Origin: a bacterium
GTDB lineage: Bacteria; Cyanobacteriota; Vampirovibrionia; Obscuribacterales; Obscuribacteraceae
Assembly (NCBI GenBank): GCA_018062085.1
Contig: JAGOSY010000022.1
Coordinates: 1-64,000 of the forward strand
Length of the DNA: 64,000 bases
Direction: 5' to 3'
In this document: piece by piece, positions 32,908 to 41,495 of the stretch
How the letters are laid out: every line of letters begins with the position of its first letter
Numbering within the stretch: the stretch's first letter is position 1
Made by a program: the position numbers and the translations under genes
The notes under the pieces: model-generated
The model's input: only the letters and a program-made list of their open reading frames with translations
Database searches by the model: none
Told to the model about the DNA's origin: nothing

Positions 32908-34923
32908 CTATTTGTAGGGCTGTTGAATTTCGCCAGCAGGAACACCATCTAATTGATGAAACTTTCCGGCCAGTAAATAGGTCGCTACTTCATCAACAGC
33001 TCTTTCGTACTGACTGGAAGTGTGCTTTTCACCGGCTAATTGGCAGCGCATTTCTAAGCAGAGCAAATTGAGGGCGGCCACTGTCGCGTGGTCACCGGCT
33101 TGGCTGGCTGAGCGAGAAGCGGCAATTGCGCAGAACATTGTGGTAATGCTAGCCACCGGTTCAAAGATGCCCTCTAGCATGGTCAACTGTTTGTCACCCA
33201 ATCTTTCTTGGTATTTCAAAACGTTGAAAATGAACTGCTTGCGCCATTTAAACCAGGCTTTGTCAGCAAATTGACGGTGGGCTTCGAAGCGGCTATCCAA
33301 TCCTTCAAAGGCAAATTTATCACTGGCCTTAGGTGTGGAGCGGATTTGCTTCAAGTATTTTGTCATTTTCATTGCTGCTGATAGTATTGGCTTGCGGTTT
33401 TTAACCAGTTTGCCTGTGTTGGCCAGCAAGTAAGCGCAAGTTTGAGTGAAATACTTGGCGTTGAACAACAGTTTGTTTGTGTCAATACCGGCGTTTTTAA
33501 GTTCTTGCATCACTGGGCCTAAGTACGGTTCGCCAAAGGCTTTGATTAGTGACTTGACGCAGGCCATGCCCAACATGGGGTTAGGGCCTTCGTAAACGGA
33601 TGTCACCAAGTCGTCAGCTAAATTGTCGCCGATGGTGCTGCCGTGCAAAGTGAAGCGACCACCGATGGTAAACAGCCCAAGCTCAGTTGAAACTTGACGC
33701 AGCCAATCTGTCGCTTTGGTCTTAGCAATCATTGAGCTGACATCGCCTTGATAGCCAGCGTCAATCAAACTGGATGACCAGTCGACCAAGGCGTCGGCAC
33801 CGGCGATGTAGGCGGCTTGCAGAGCGAGGTTGTAGCGGATGTATTGACGATCTTTTAGGAGAACGCCGAAAGTATCGCGGTAGTTTACCCACTGTACGCA
33901 CATGGCCAAGATTCTGCGCATTCTTGCTGCACCAGTGGTGGCCACAGCGAATCTGCCTTCGTCTAAGTCGTGGAAGATGATGGCTAGGCCGTCTCCTTCT
34001 AACAAGTTAGCTTTGGGCACACGCAGGCCGTTGAACTTCAGGCCTTTGTTGTGAATATAGCGCAGAGCGTGGATGCCGTAGTTATTGATAGAGAACACAT
34101 CGCTGTCTTCTTCTGGCAAGGTGGTGATAAGCACTCTTAGTTTGCCTTCAATCAGCAGTAACAGTGCAATTTCGTGGCCATACCAGGCATTTGAGATGAA
34201 TAACTTCTCGCCGTAAACGACAATGTCATCACCATCGACAACGCCATGAGTGGCTGCTTTGGTGATGTTGCAACCGACTGATGGTTCTGTGCCACCAAAG
34301 CCTGAACGCACATAACCAGCGGCTAGAGGGCGCAGTAAACGCTCTTTTTGCTCAGGGTTGCCTTTCCAGATTAACGGGCCTGCTGTGCCGATTAGACGCT
34401 CAATTGAGAGCAGGCCGCCAATTATTTCAGCGACTGTGGCACCCATTTTTGTCATGGTGCGACCTAAGAAGAACTTCGAAGCTCCTGTGCCACCGTATTC
34501 TTTAGGAATAGGTAAGCCCCAGTAGCCAGCTTCGGCTAGTTCGGCAATTAGTACCGGGTTGACTTTGCCGTCTTCCCCAAATACTGTACCAGCGTCTCTG
34601 TGTCTTTTTCCCACTTCGATGCTGGCCATTAGTGCAGCCGCAGCTTCTGAATCGGTTAGTTCAACTTTGTTTGCTTGGCAAGCAAAGAGGCGCAGGTCAA
34701 CACTTGGAGCCAATAGTGCTTGTTGCAGCACACCTGGTTTAGCGCGACCTTTGTCCGCTGCAATTTGAGCTTGATCAATAGTGACGACACTGCCGACTTC
34801 TTCTTTGCTCTTGCCAGCTTTTTCCATCGAGTCTTTGATTAGGTCGATGTCCCCAGCACTATTAGCGCTGACCACAGGGTTAGGAACCCCTGTGGGATTT
34901 AGATTTTTGTCTTTAGTAGACAT
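32908..34923 (-). CDS. Large acyl-CoA dehydrogenase (VLCAD/ACAD9-like length)
   Basis: 671 residues starting MSTKDKNLNP, much longer than the usual 380-400. Core ACAD fold with FGGTEPSVGCNITKA (FAD/substrate site), and TSVYEGPNPMLGMACV, which holds the catalytic Glu region. About 230 residues follow, helical, as in very-long-chain and ACAD9-type enzymes that bind membranes. First step of beta-oxidation. Start at 34923 has an AAAAGGAAAA ribosome site. Confidence 0.85.
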   Translation of the reverse strand: MSTKDKNLNPTGVPNPVVSANSAGDIDLIKDSMEKAGKSKEEVGSVVTIDQAQIAADKGRAKPGVLQQALLAPSVDLRLFACQANKVELTDSEAAAALMASIEVGKRHRDAGTVFGEDGKVNPVLIAELAEAGYWGLPIPKEYGGTGASKFFLGRTMTKMGATVAEIIGGLLSIERLIGTAGPLIWKGNPEQKERLLRPLAAGYVRSGFGGTEPSVGCNITKAATHGVVDGDDIVVYGEKLFISNAWYGHEIALLLLIEGKLRVLITTLPEEDSDVFSINNYGIHALRYIHNKGLKFNGLRVPKANLLEGDGLAIIFHDLDEGRFAVATTGAARMRRILAMCVQWVNYRDTFGVLLKDRQYIRYNLALQAAYIAGADALVDWSSSLIDAGYQGDVSSMIAKTKATDWLRQVSTELGLFTIGGRFTLHGSTIGDNLADDLVTSVYEGPNPMLGMACVKSLIKAFGEPYLGPVMQELKNAGIDTNKLLFNAKYFTQTCAYLLANTGKLVKNRKPILSAAMKMTKYLKQIRSTPKASDKFAFEGLDSRFEAHRQFADKAWFKWRKQFIFNVLKYQERLGDKQLTMLEGIFEPVASITTMFCAIAASRSASQAGDHATVAALNLLCLEMRCQLAGEKHTSSQYERAVDEVATYLLAGKFHQLDGVPAGEIQQPYK

Positions 34924-34955
34924 GGCTTTTTTCCTTTTAATTGATATTGATAAGC

Positions 34956-35011
34956 GCACTGAAGAAAGAGCAAAGAGTTGTCTAGACTTAAGACTCTGTC
35001 TTTCTTTGTGC
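34956..35011 (-). terminator. Very long hairpin after the GNAT gene
   Basis: Nested stems GCAC/GTGC, AAGAAAGA/TCTTTCTT and AGAGT/ACTCT (17 pairs in total) begin 11 bases past the stop at 35022. Located between the GNAT gene and the acyl-CoA dehydrogenase gene, so it also forms part of the latter's leader. Confidence 0.5.
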
Positions 35012-35021
35012 GGACTAAGAC

Positions 35022-35495
35022 CTATTTGAGGTCTTCTATTTTTACTTTGAGCAAAACTGCAGCTTTGCCCGGGCCGTAAAAATTGTTGAGTCGTGCAGCT
35101 TCTTCAAACCCGCGAGCTGTATAAAAGCTTTGAGCCCCTTTGTCGTAGGCGCTGACGTGTAAGCGGATGAAAACTTTGCCTTGCGTGAGTAGAACTTTGG
35201 CAGCTTCTGCAATGAGCAAACTGCCAATTCCTAAGCCTCGGTGTGAGCCACGCACGGCTATGTAACTTACATAGCCGCCCTCGGGTCTGAGTTTGTAAAT
35301 GATGAAAGCGACTACGATACCATTGTGTTTTGCCGCAAGGGCATAATTGTCGTCTTCGGGACTGAGCTGTTGGTACCATTCATCTGTGAATGGCGCGCTC
35401 AGGCTTTGGTTGTTTATTTCAAGAATGCCTGCTTCGTCTTCGTTGGAAGGAGCAGCAATCTCTAATGATATATTTGTTCGAAACTGATTGTTCAT
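35022..35495 (-). CDS. GNAT-family N-acetyltransferase
   Basis: 157 residues. GNAT motif A for acetyl-CoA binding: VRGSHRGLGIGSLLIAEA (about 83-100), followed by RLHVSAYDKGAQSFYTARGF, the typical motif B region. The substrate may be a protein N-terminus or a small amine; RimI-like pattern (NYALAAKHNG) but not certain. GAAGGAGGAG precedes the ATG. Confidence 0.88.
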   Translation of the reverse strand: MNNQFRTNISLEIAAPSNEDEAGILEINNQSLSAPFTDEWYQQLSPEDDNYALAAKHNGIVVAFIIYKLRPEGGYVSYIAVRGSHRGLGIGSLLIAEAAKVLLTQGKVFIRLHVSAYDKGAQSFYTARGFEEAARLNNFYGPGKAAVLLKVKIEDLK

Positions 35496-35520
35496 AGCAT
35501 GCTCCTCCTTCTATTTGAAT

Positions 35521-35943
35521 TTAAACCATTGCTGGTACTGCTGCCATTAGGCCAATTGCTGTCATAAACAAGGCAATAGGCAAGCTTGCAATTGCAGCCC
35601 AGCGTCCGCTTGTAACACTAATTAGCGATGGCATCAGTTTGCTGCTCATAACCAGGGCCGCTGTTGTTGCTACCATGTTAGTGGCTAATTCATTGATGGC
35701 ATATTGCCCTGGGCTAGCAACTGCAATTTCTATGTTCAGTGGTATTCCAGCTATGCTCATGGCAAACATTGTGGCAATGCCGAGAGCACAAATCAGCATC
35801 AATATGCTGAGAGAAGCAACCAGTGCTGGTGGCACCAGTGAGAGTGAGAATTCGCTAACCGTGACGTTGCCTTTGGTAATTTTAGGAGCGATACATGTTA
35901 GCGACAGCCATACCAGGCCGATTGTTGCAATTAAAGTAGACAT
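35521..35943 (-). CDS. Multi-pass membrane protein, unknown
   Basis: 140 residues with about four hydrophobic segments, rich in Ala, Ile and Met. Not recognised. CTGGAGG ribosome site upstream. 25 bases from the GNAT gene. Confidence 0.65.
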   Translation of the reverse strand: MSTLIATIGLVWLSLTCIAPKITKGNVTVSEFSLSLVPPALVASLSILMLICALGIATMFAMSIAGIPLNIEIAVASPGQYAINELATNMVATTAALVMSSKLMPSLISVTSGRWAAIASLPIALFMTAIGLMAAVPAMV

Positions 35944-35998
35944 AAAAACCTCCAGCTAAATCAAATGATTAGCTTTTAAAAAGGATGTTTGACCCAGG

Positions 35999-36496
35999 TT
36001 ATGACAAGGGGCGTTTTCGGCCTTTGGGCCTGACAAGAAGAGTGTTTTCTGGACCCCATATTAGCGCTGGTGGCTCGTCGAAAAAGCGACGGTAAGATTG
36101 CAGCGTTTTCTGATACTGTCCATGAAACATTTGCTCTTCACTAGCCAGACCTGAGCCCGGATTGTGGTGAATCAAGCAACCTAGAATGCCGATACACATC
36201 TCATCCCAGTAGGAATGACTGTAGATGAGGTGCAAGTGCCAAACTTCGTCGGTGACAAAAGAGGGCGTTACTTTGTGACCGGCAAAGGCTGCTAAGAAAA
36301 TGAAGCGTTTGTACTCTTCGATTGCTCGTGCTGTAAATTCGCTGGTCCAATCTTGCTCTTCTTCTAGGCGGTGTGAGAACGGATAGGGCGCATTTGGTTC
36401 GTCTAAAGAAAATTCCTGAAGACGTCTCCATATTGCCAGAGGATCGGTTTCTCTTTTTACCGGTTTCTGGAAATTCCAAAATTTGACTTTGAACAT
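35999..36496 (-). CDS. GRDP-like (DUF1399) domain protein
   Basis: 165 residues starting MFKVKFWNF. The segment SFVTDEVWHLHLIYSHSYW followed by HHNPG matches the W-H-H-x-H pattern of glycine-rich-domain-protein-like (GRDP) proteins, which are small soluble proteins with conserved His. Its neighbour carries a Gly/Cys-rich tail. The upstream extension of the frame to 36688 is an Ala/Val run read from the neighbour's Ser/Gly/Cys tail and is rejected. Function unknown. Confidence 0.65.
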   Translation of the reverse strand: MFKVKFWNFQKPVKRETDPLAIWRRLQEFSLDEPNAPYPFSHRLEEEQDWTSEFTARAIEEYKRFIFLAAFAGHKVTPSFVTDEVWHLHLIYSHSYWDEMCIGILGCLIHHNPGSGLASEEQMFHGQYQKTLQSYRRFFDEPPALIWGPENTLLVRPKGRKRPLS

Positions 36497-36518
36497 GATT
36501 GTCACACTAGTTAGGGCT

Positions 36519-37628
36519 TTAGCTGCCGCAACCACCGCCGCCGCCGCAACCACCGCCGCCGCTACAACTACTGCCACCGCCACAGCTACTGCCGCTGCTG
36601 CAGCTAGTGCTACTGCTGCAACTAGTGCCGCCGCTAGGTGTGGTGGTAGAGTCACTGATGACAGCGGGGACAATTGTGGATGAATCACTGCTGCTATTGT
36701 CTGTGCTTTTGCGCGGCTCTTCAGGTTTCTTTCTCAGCTGTTCGGCTAAGATGAAACCACCAGCAGCAGCTGCTGAAGCTGTCAATACGTCATTGTTTGA
36801 AGCTGAATTGACGTTGCTGTCTTGGCTTCTGTTGCTTTTGTCTGTTCTCAAACGATTCTCGAACTCTGACCTTGATGAAGAACTCTTTCTATTGTTTCTG
36901 CTACAGAAGATGGCGAGGAAGGCGATGGCGACGAGAAGTATGGTTCCAAGGCCTACAAGTGCGATTATGTTCATAGTTTGTACCGCCGTTTCGTTATTAG
37001 TTTCTGGACTGGTTGCGGGCTCAACCACAGGGCTAGTGTCAGGCTTAGCTTCTAGCTTAGATTCTGAATTAGCTTCTGTGGCTGCTGCTACCAGGGTGTT
37101 TATTTGTTCAGCTATAGCCAGCGGTACGCGTGCTGGGCTGGCGCTCAGGTACTGATTTTTTGCTGTGAAAACTGGGCCAGTTGGGTCATTCATCGTATCT
37201 CGATTGATACCAATGCCATTGAGGTAGCTACCAGCTCTGACGCCAACAGTAAGCAATGGCCCGTCGTTAGGCGCAGTCATTAGAATTATTAGTGCCCTCG
37301 ATTCGTCGAAGCTTGGATCATTGTTCCAGCTCTTCCATAATCTGCGCACTAAGGCTGGACCTTTGTTTTCTTCACTTAATTTGCTGCTAGAGTTGCGGGT
37401 GACGATGACATAAATGTGTAGGTCATTGACGCTACCGATAGCTTTCAGCTCTTCGGCGTAACCGGATGAATTGAAAAGGGTGACTTCTTCTGCTGGTAGA
37501 GTTGGCGCAAGATAGATAGACGTTCCTTCTTTGAAAGATGGTAGCCAGCTATCTTGGGCAAAAGATGGTGCAGCTATTGCCAGAAATAATAGTGAAATTA
37601 TCGCTATCGTGCACTTGCAGTGTTTCAT
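36519..37628 (-). CDS. TPM-domain protein with Gly/Cys/Ser tail
   Basis: 369 residues. Signal peptide (1-25, ends APSFAQ), TPM-like domain (about 30-175), acidic/Pro linker, one membrane helix (about 225-250, IALVGLGTILLVAIAFLAIF), then a charged region and a C-terminal tail of alternating Ser, Cys and Gly (about 330-369, e.g. SCGGGSSCSGGGGCGG). The layout matches TPM proteins with Gly-rich endings that are thought to be anchored membrane proteins or to be sorted by the tail. 22 bases upstream of the GRDP-like gene. Confidence 0.7.
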   Translation of the reverse strand: MKHCKCTIAIISLLFLAIAAPSFAQDSWLPSFKEGTSIYLAPTLPAEEVTLFNSSGYAEELKAIGSVNDLHIYVIVTRNSSSKLSEENKGPALVRRLWKSWNNDPSFDESRALIILMTAPNDGPLLTVGVRAGSYLNGIGINRDTMNDPTGPVFTAKNQYLSASPARVPLAIAEQINTLVAAATEANSESKLEAKPDTSPVVEPATSPETNNETAVQTMNIIALVGLGTILLVAIAFLAIFCSRNNRKSSSSRSEFENRLRTDKSNRSQDSNVNSASNNDVLTASAAAAGGFILAEQLRKKPEEPRKSTDNSSSDSSTIVPAVISDSTTTPSGGTSCSSSTSCSSGSSCGGGSSCSGGGGCGGGGGCGS

Positions 37629-37665
37629 ATGTGTTCCGTGATTGTTTGTAGTTTCGGTGTGTTGA

Positions 37666-38004
37666 TTAGCCTTTGTTGGCTGGTTGTTTGGCGTGCTTCC
37701 AGGGTGTTGTCACCCAAGCGCATATGGCGGCGGCTGCTAATATCCAAAGCCAAAAACCGCCCGATAAGAGTGCAAACCAAAGTAAAAGAGCGAGACAAAG
37801 CCAAAGGCTTAGGAAAGACCAGGCGCCAAGGCCTTGATAGCTTTCGACTCCAGCAGCTTTCCATCCGGTGTTTAGAATTAGCGTGAAAATTATCAGGCCA
37901 GCGGTAAACATAAGCACTGGGGTGGTACGGGAAGCAGCAAGCATCACTACAACAGACGTGCAAGCGGCCACTGCTAAAGTTAGGATAGTATTCTCTTTGT
38001 TCAT
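37666..38004 (-). CDS. Four-pass membrane protein
   Basis: 112 residues starting MNKENTILTLAVAACTS. Four hydrophobic segments, Trp-rich in the third and fourth (FWLWILAAAAICAW). Overlaps the upstream gene by 4 bases (ATGA), so translationally coupled. Not recognised. Confidence 0.65.
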   Translation of the reverse strand: MNKENTILTLAVAACTSVVVMLAASRTTPVLMFTAGLIIFTLILNTGWKAAGVESYQGLGAWSFLSLWLCLALLLWFALLSGGFWLWILAAAAICAWVTTPWKHAKQPANKG

Positions 38005-38351
38005 GAGTAATCTCCATATTTAAAAGTGTTTCTATAAGCTGATTGCCAGTCAATGCGAATGTCGAGCAGCTCGTTTCTGCTGCCGACATGGTGTACTGTT
38101 TCGTCGGCGTAAGCGGTGATAGGGCGCAAGATGTATTGAATACTGACTTTGTCGCCGACCGCTACTAGGGGCAGTTCAGTCAGGTTTATCCCTGAGAATG
38201 TAGTGATCTCAAAAGCGTTCTTAATGCCTTGGTCGAAGATCTTTAGCGCCAGGTGATAGCTGGTTGACTTGTCGAGTAGCGATCGAGCAATGGCTACTAC
38301 AGTTCCATCGGCTTCTAGAATAGGGGATGTGCATTTCTGGTCTTTGTTCAT
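38001..38351 (-). CDS. Hypothetical protein
   Basis: 116 residues starting MNKDQKCTSPILEADG. Soluble, beta-rich (VVAVGDKVSIQYILRPI). Similar in layout to small OB-like or DUF proteins; not recognised. The last four bases overlap the start of the downstream membrane protein. Confidence 0.65.
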   Translation of the reverse strand: MNKDQKCTSPILEADGTVVAIARSLLDKSTSYHLALKIFDQGIKNAFEITTFSGINLTELPLVAVGDKVSIQYILRPITAYADETVHHVGSRNELLDIRIDWQSAYRNTFKYGDYS

Positions 38352-38454
38352 AGATTCTCCTAAAACAGTAGGTCAGATATTTTTGTAATTAAGTTGCGCA
38401 CCACCAAAGGGGTGCGCAACAAGAGTAGTGGCTGCTTTTAGCCAGTTTTAGACT

Positions 38455-38661
38455 CTAGTCGAAAAGCTTTACGATTTCTTCGGCGATATCGTAATTGAAT
38501 AAGACGTATATGGCACCGAAAATAGCTAGTGGTGCCTGAATCATGAAGCAGATAACACCCAAGATTGGATGTGCTAGAAATGCTCGCCAAAGGCCGACAA
38601 ACCAGAAGTAGACGACGAGTAGAACGATAATGCAATACATTACTGTGACTGCGGTAAGCAT
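38455..38661 (-). CDS. Small two-pass membrane protein
   Basis: 68 residues with two hydrophobic helices (about 4-28 and 31-55). GAGGCAAC ribosome site. Not recognised. Starts just 15 bases after the Cys-motif gene stop. Confidence 0.65.
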   Translation of the reverse strand: MLTAVTVMYCIIVLLVVYFWFVGLWRAFLAHPILGVICFMIQAPLAIFGAIYVLFNYDIAEEIVKLFD

Positions 38662-38676
38662 AGTTGCCTCCTTTGT

Positions 38677-38934
38677 TTAAATTTCTTGCAGCTGACAAGC
38701 AAAGGCAATGTCAGCGCTTCGTTGTTTGATGGTCGGACGATGAAAAACTTTTTCACGGTGGCACAGTTTGCAACGTGGGTTGCCGCAATCCATCGGGTGC
38801 CGTTTGCGAAAGTGACCAGGCGCACGCTCAAAGCTATGCACGATTTCACCTGTAGCCGATTGACTTCGCATGTTTTGCATCCACCAGCGATAGCGTTTCA
38901 GGGCAAGTTTTTTTTCTTGGGCGTATCGTTTCAT
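38677..38934 (-). CDS. Small basic protein with Cys metal-binding motif
   Basis: 85 residues starting MKRYAQEKKLALKRYRW. Strongly basic N-terminus, then CGNPRCKLCHREKVFHR, where three Cys and two His form a likely zinc site. Proteins of this kind with RKRHPMDCGNPRC occur widely and are of unknown function; RNA or DNA binding is a reasonable guess. The start at 38934 has AAAGGG upstream; the frame opens to 39036. Confidence 0.7.
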   Translation of the reverse strand: MKRYAQEKKLALKRYRWWMQNMRSQSATGEIVHSFERAPGHFRKRHPMDCGNPRCKLCHREKVFHRPTIKQRSADIAFACQLQEI

Positions 38935-38951
38935 CTGTGTAGACCCTTTAG

Positions 38952-39320
38952 TTAGCCGACCTTGACAGTGACGCGATTTGTCAGCAGCCAGTTGATGGCG
39001 AAGATGCAAAGGCCGCCGACTATGGCTGCCTCCCAATCGACTACAGTTATGTAGCTCGGAAACCAGGCTGCCATTAGTTGTAGTTGCAAAGCTGGAATGA
39101 GAAGCTGAAAGATCCAGATCAAGGCCATAGCAAACCCAAGAGTGGCGACAGTGAATAGTCCTAAAATAATGGCAAGGCCCCAGCCAGCAAAGGCAAAAAG
39201 AAAGCCGCAGATTATGCCTTCAGGGATGAAGCTGCCGTGCATCTGTATGCCGGGCACAATGGCGGGGAAGACAAAGCTGAAGAGAACGGCTGAGATGAGT
39301 ACGTGGGCAATGAATTTCAT
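38952..39320 (-). CDS. Phage-holin-family IV-like membrane protein
   Basis: 122 residues starting MKFIAHVLISAVLFSF. Four membrane helices with the layout of PF04020 (IPEGIICGFLFAFAGWGL, TLGFAMALIWIFQL, AAIVGGLCIFAINWLL). Despite the family name, chromosomal members are not tied to phage. 17 bases from the next gene. Confidence 0.7.
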   Translation of the reverse strand: MKFIAHVLISAVLFSFVFPAIVPGIQMHGSFIPEGIICGFLFAFAGWGLAIILGLFTVATLGFAMALIWIFQLLIPALQLQLMAAWFPSYITVVDWEAAIVGGLCIFAINWLLTNRVTVKVG

Positions 39321-39357
39321 GTTGTGATGCCTTACTTGTGTTGGTATTAGGGTTGAT

Positions 39358-40107
39358 TTAAGGGTTGGGGATGGCGCTAACGGTGACTGTGGCGCAGACA
39401 TTATTTTCTTCGCCTAGTTCTTCGCTTAATTCATAGTGCAAGCCATTTTTAGCGACAGCGTATCCTCGTGTTGTTAGTTCGGTTGCTAGTGTGTCGTTGA
39501 GTCGTGTTGGTGAGAGAGAGAGGCTGTTGCTAGCTGGGTTTTTAGCAGTGCCGGTGTTGATGGTTATGTTCGCCGCAATAGTTTCTGGTTCGTTGCCTGA
39601 CAGTGAGACATTGGTAATTACATAACCAGCTCTTTTGCCTGAAGCTTTGACTAGCTCTTGTAAGTCTTCTGTGTTGAAGAAGACGCTTACAGGTGCTGGA
39701 AATGAAACTATACTCGACGAACTGAGCGGCATTGTTGGCCAGTTCTCCTCTTGCAGAGATACTTCGGAAGCAGCTAAGGCGCTTGCTCTAACTGTTGTAA
39801 CGCCCTCTTCTTTGCTGTTGCTGAAGACCAGGCTATTCAAAGCCAGGGGAGAACCCTCATCACTTGCTGCTTGATAGATGCCTGCGGTGATTAGTTCGTC
39901 AGTCAAATTGACTGTAGTAGATTTCTTGTCAAACGAGTCTGAACCGGCACCTGGGCGCATAAACATATAGCCAGAGACTTGACCTTGGTCGTCACAGTTG
40001 ATACTGATGCACTCAAATCTGGCTTCGCCATTGCTCCATTTTTTTAGAGACAAGCTCAGCAAGCGAATAACATCGTCGCGGCTAAAGTTGTGTTGCAGTT
40101 GGAGCAT
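39358..40107 (-). CDS. Hypothetical protein
   Basis: 249 residues starting MLQLQHNFSRDD. Not recognised. Soluble, with two similar beta-rich halves and many Ser/Thr/Asn. The upstream part of the frame, to 40440, is read from the neighbouring membrane-protein gene and is rejected. The ATG at 40107 has a GGAGAAAC ribosome site. Confidence 0.65.
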   Translation of the reverse strand: MLQLQHNFSRDDVIRLLSLSLKKWSNGEARFECISINCDDQGQVSGYMFMRPGAGSDSFDKKSTTVNLTDELITAGIYQAASDEGSPLALNSLVFSNSKEEGVTTVRASALAASEVSLQEENWPTMPLSSSSIVSFPAPVSVFFNTEDLQELVKASGKRAGYVITNVSLSGNEPETIAANITINTGTAKNPASNSLSLSPTRLNDTLATELTTRGYAVAKNGLHYELSEELGEENNVCATVTVSAIPNP

Positions 40108-40136
40108 AGTTTCTCCGTGGTTATTAAGCAAGTTGC

Positions 40137-40493
40137 TTAGTTCTCTGAAGTGAAGGCGTGAATGCCAAAATAGAAGACTTGCTGAGTAACAACAAACGCC
40201 AATTGCCACCAGGTAACATTTTCCATGAAACTTACTGTCGGTCCAGGAATTGCAAAGACAGTGGTAGCTAGCCCGCAGGCTATAGCGATTGCGATTACCC
40301 ATATAACAAGGTGCATTTCGAGCTCTCCATTGACAGTACTGTGCGCCAGTGAGAAATAGGTAAGCATGGCAATAGAAAGCACTGCGGCAATAGGCAAACC
40401 GATCTGTGTGGGCAACAATTGGGATGCTGCGGCTACACAAGCTATTCCTGCTATGTAAGCTGGAACAACGAGAAATCCTTTGTTTTTAATCAT
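40137..40493 (-). CDS. Four-pass membrane protein
   Basis: 118 residues starting MIKNKGFLVVPAYIAG with four hydrophobic segments. Not recognised. GAGGACACC ribosome site. 29 bases upstream of the next gene. Confidence 0.65.
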   Translation of the reverse strand: MIKNKGFLVVPAYIAGIACVAAASQLLPTQIGLPIAAVLSIAMLTYFSLAHSTVNGELEMHLVIWVIAIAIACGLATTVFAIPGPTVSFMENVTWWQLAFVVTQQVFYFGIHAFTSEN

Positions 40494-40522
40494 GGTGTCC
40501 TCAAAGATTATTGATTAATAGT

Positions 40523-40560
40523 GGCAAGAGCAGCTCCTTTGTATTGGCGCTGCTCTTGCT
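40523..40560 (-). terminator. Perfect 11-bp hairpin after SPFH gene
   Basis: Stem GCAAGAGCAGC/GCTGCTCTTGC (40524-40534, 40549-40559), 50 bases past the stop at 40610. Not followed by a U-run on the minus strand. Confidence 0.5.
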
Positions 40561-40609
40561 GGTTAGTGTTAGTGATTGCCTAGCTGATAAGAGGCTAAGT
40601 CAGCCGTTC

Positions 40610-41482
40610 TTACTTCTTGTCGCAGAGTTGATCAAAAGGTGTTTTGCCGTGACCAGTTTCGCTCAGGCGACCATGCCATTTTGAGCGCGCCAGGTAACAC
40701 AAAAGTTCAGGGTTTTTCGCTAGTTGCTCTGCTTTTTGAGTCATTGCTTGCGATTCAGCATCGGCATTGAGCCTGATGTTGTTGGCCTCGGCTTCGGCAT
40801 TACGAGTAATTTTCGCTGCTTCGCCTAAGGCCCCTTGAACCTGAGTTTTTCTCTTCGAGTCTGCGCGGTCGAGTTCTTGCGCCCGAACAGCTTTGTTTTG
40901 CAAGGCATCTTCAAAGATTTTTGTGAAGTGGGCAGCCGTTAACTGGATACCTTGAATTTCAATCAAGCGAGTGTAGCCGCGTGCTTTGGCCGATACGTCT
41001 ACCCAGTGTTGCAGTGATAGAGCCATGTCCTGTTGTGCTTTTTCTCTTTGATAGAAGAGGTCTGTGCCTGTGTAGTGGGCAGTTACTGCTTTTGCTGCTT
41101 CTTGCAGACCGGTGATAATAATGGTGTTTTCTACATCTCCTTCAAGACCAACTACCTGATAGGTCTCAGCAGCAGCTGAAGCCAATATTGTATATTGCAC
41201 TGTAGCTGTGCCATCTAAGAGCTGAAGGTCTATTGTCGGGGCGCTGATCTTGATGTCTGAAATAGAACGCGCTTGCACGTGCATTTCAGTGATTTTACAC
41301 CAAGGGAGTTTGACGCCTGTACCAGCTTCTAGTGGTTGGCCTCGCACTGCGCCGTAGCAGGTTTCGATACCGACGTTGCCGAAGCTCACTGTATAGAACG
41401 GTTGCCCGAAAAACATCATCAGGAGGACTAAAACGACTGTATACAAGCCCGTGTTGATTAAGAACTTACTATTGATATTCAT
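40610..41482 (-). CDS. SPFH/prohibitin-family protein (HflC-like)
   Basis: 290 residues starting MNINSKFLINTG. One N-terminal membrane helix (about 11-28), an SPFH domain (about 30-200) and a Glu/Ala-rich coiled coil (AAKITRNAEAEANNIRLNADAES, about 225-260). SPFH proteins form ring scaffolds in the membrane; HflK/HflC control FtsH. Partner of the gene at 41496, 13 bases away. Ends with a basic, Cys-bearing tail. Confidence 0.82.
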   Translation of the reverse strand: MNINSKFLINTGLYTVVLVLLMMFFGQPFYTVSFGNVGIETCYGAVRGQPLEAGTGVKLPWCKITEMHVQARSISDIKISAPTIDLQLLDGTATVQYTILASAAAETYQVVGLEGDVENTIIITGLQEAAKAVTAHYTGTDLFYQREKAQQDMALSLQHWVDVSAKARGYTRLIEIQGIQLTAAHFTKIFEDALQNKAVRAQELDRADSKRKTQVQGALGEAAKITRNAEAEANNIRLNADAESQAMTQKAEQLAKNPELLCYLARSKWHGRLSETGHGKTPFDQLCDKK

Positions 41483-41495
41483 GTTGGCTCCTCTT

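Noticed and set aside
36497..36688. Ala/Val-rich N-terminal extension of the GRDP-like gene
   Set aside because: It is the Ser/Gly/Cys tail of the neighbouring gene read in another frame.
37625..38089. 154-codon minus-strand frame
   Set aside because: Overlaps two better genes (37666-38004 and 38001-38351) that are coupled by ATGA and have normal composition.
38952..39320. Prophage remnant suggested by a holin-family match
   Set aside because: No other phage genes nearby and this family is common on chromosomes.
40108..40440. Long N-terminal extension of the 39358 gene
   Set aside because: Cys/Tyr/Arg-rich sequence read from the membrane protein gene at 40137-40493; the ATG at 40107 has its own ribosome site.
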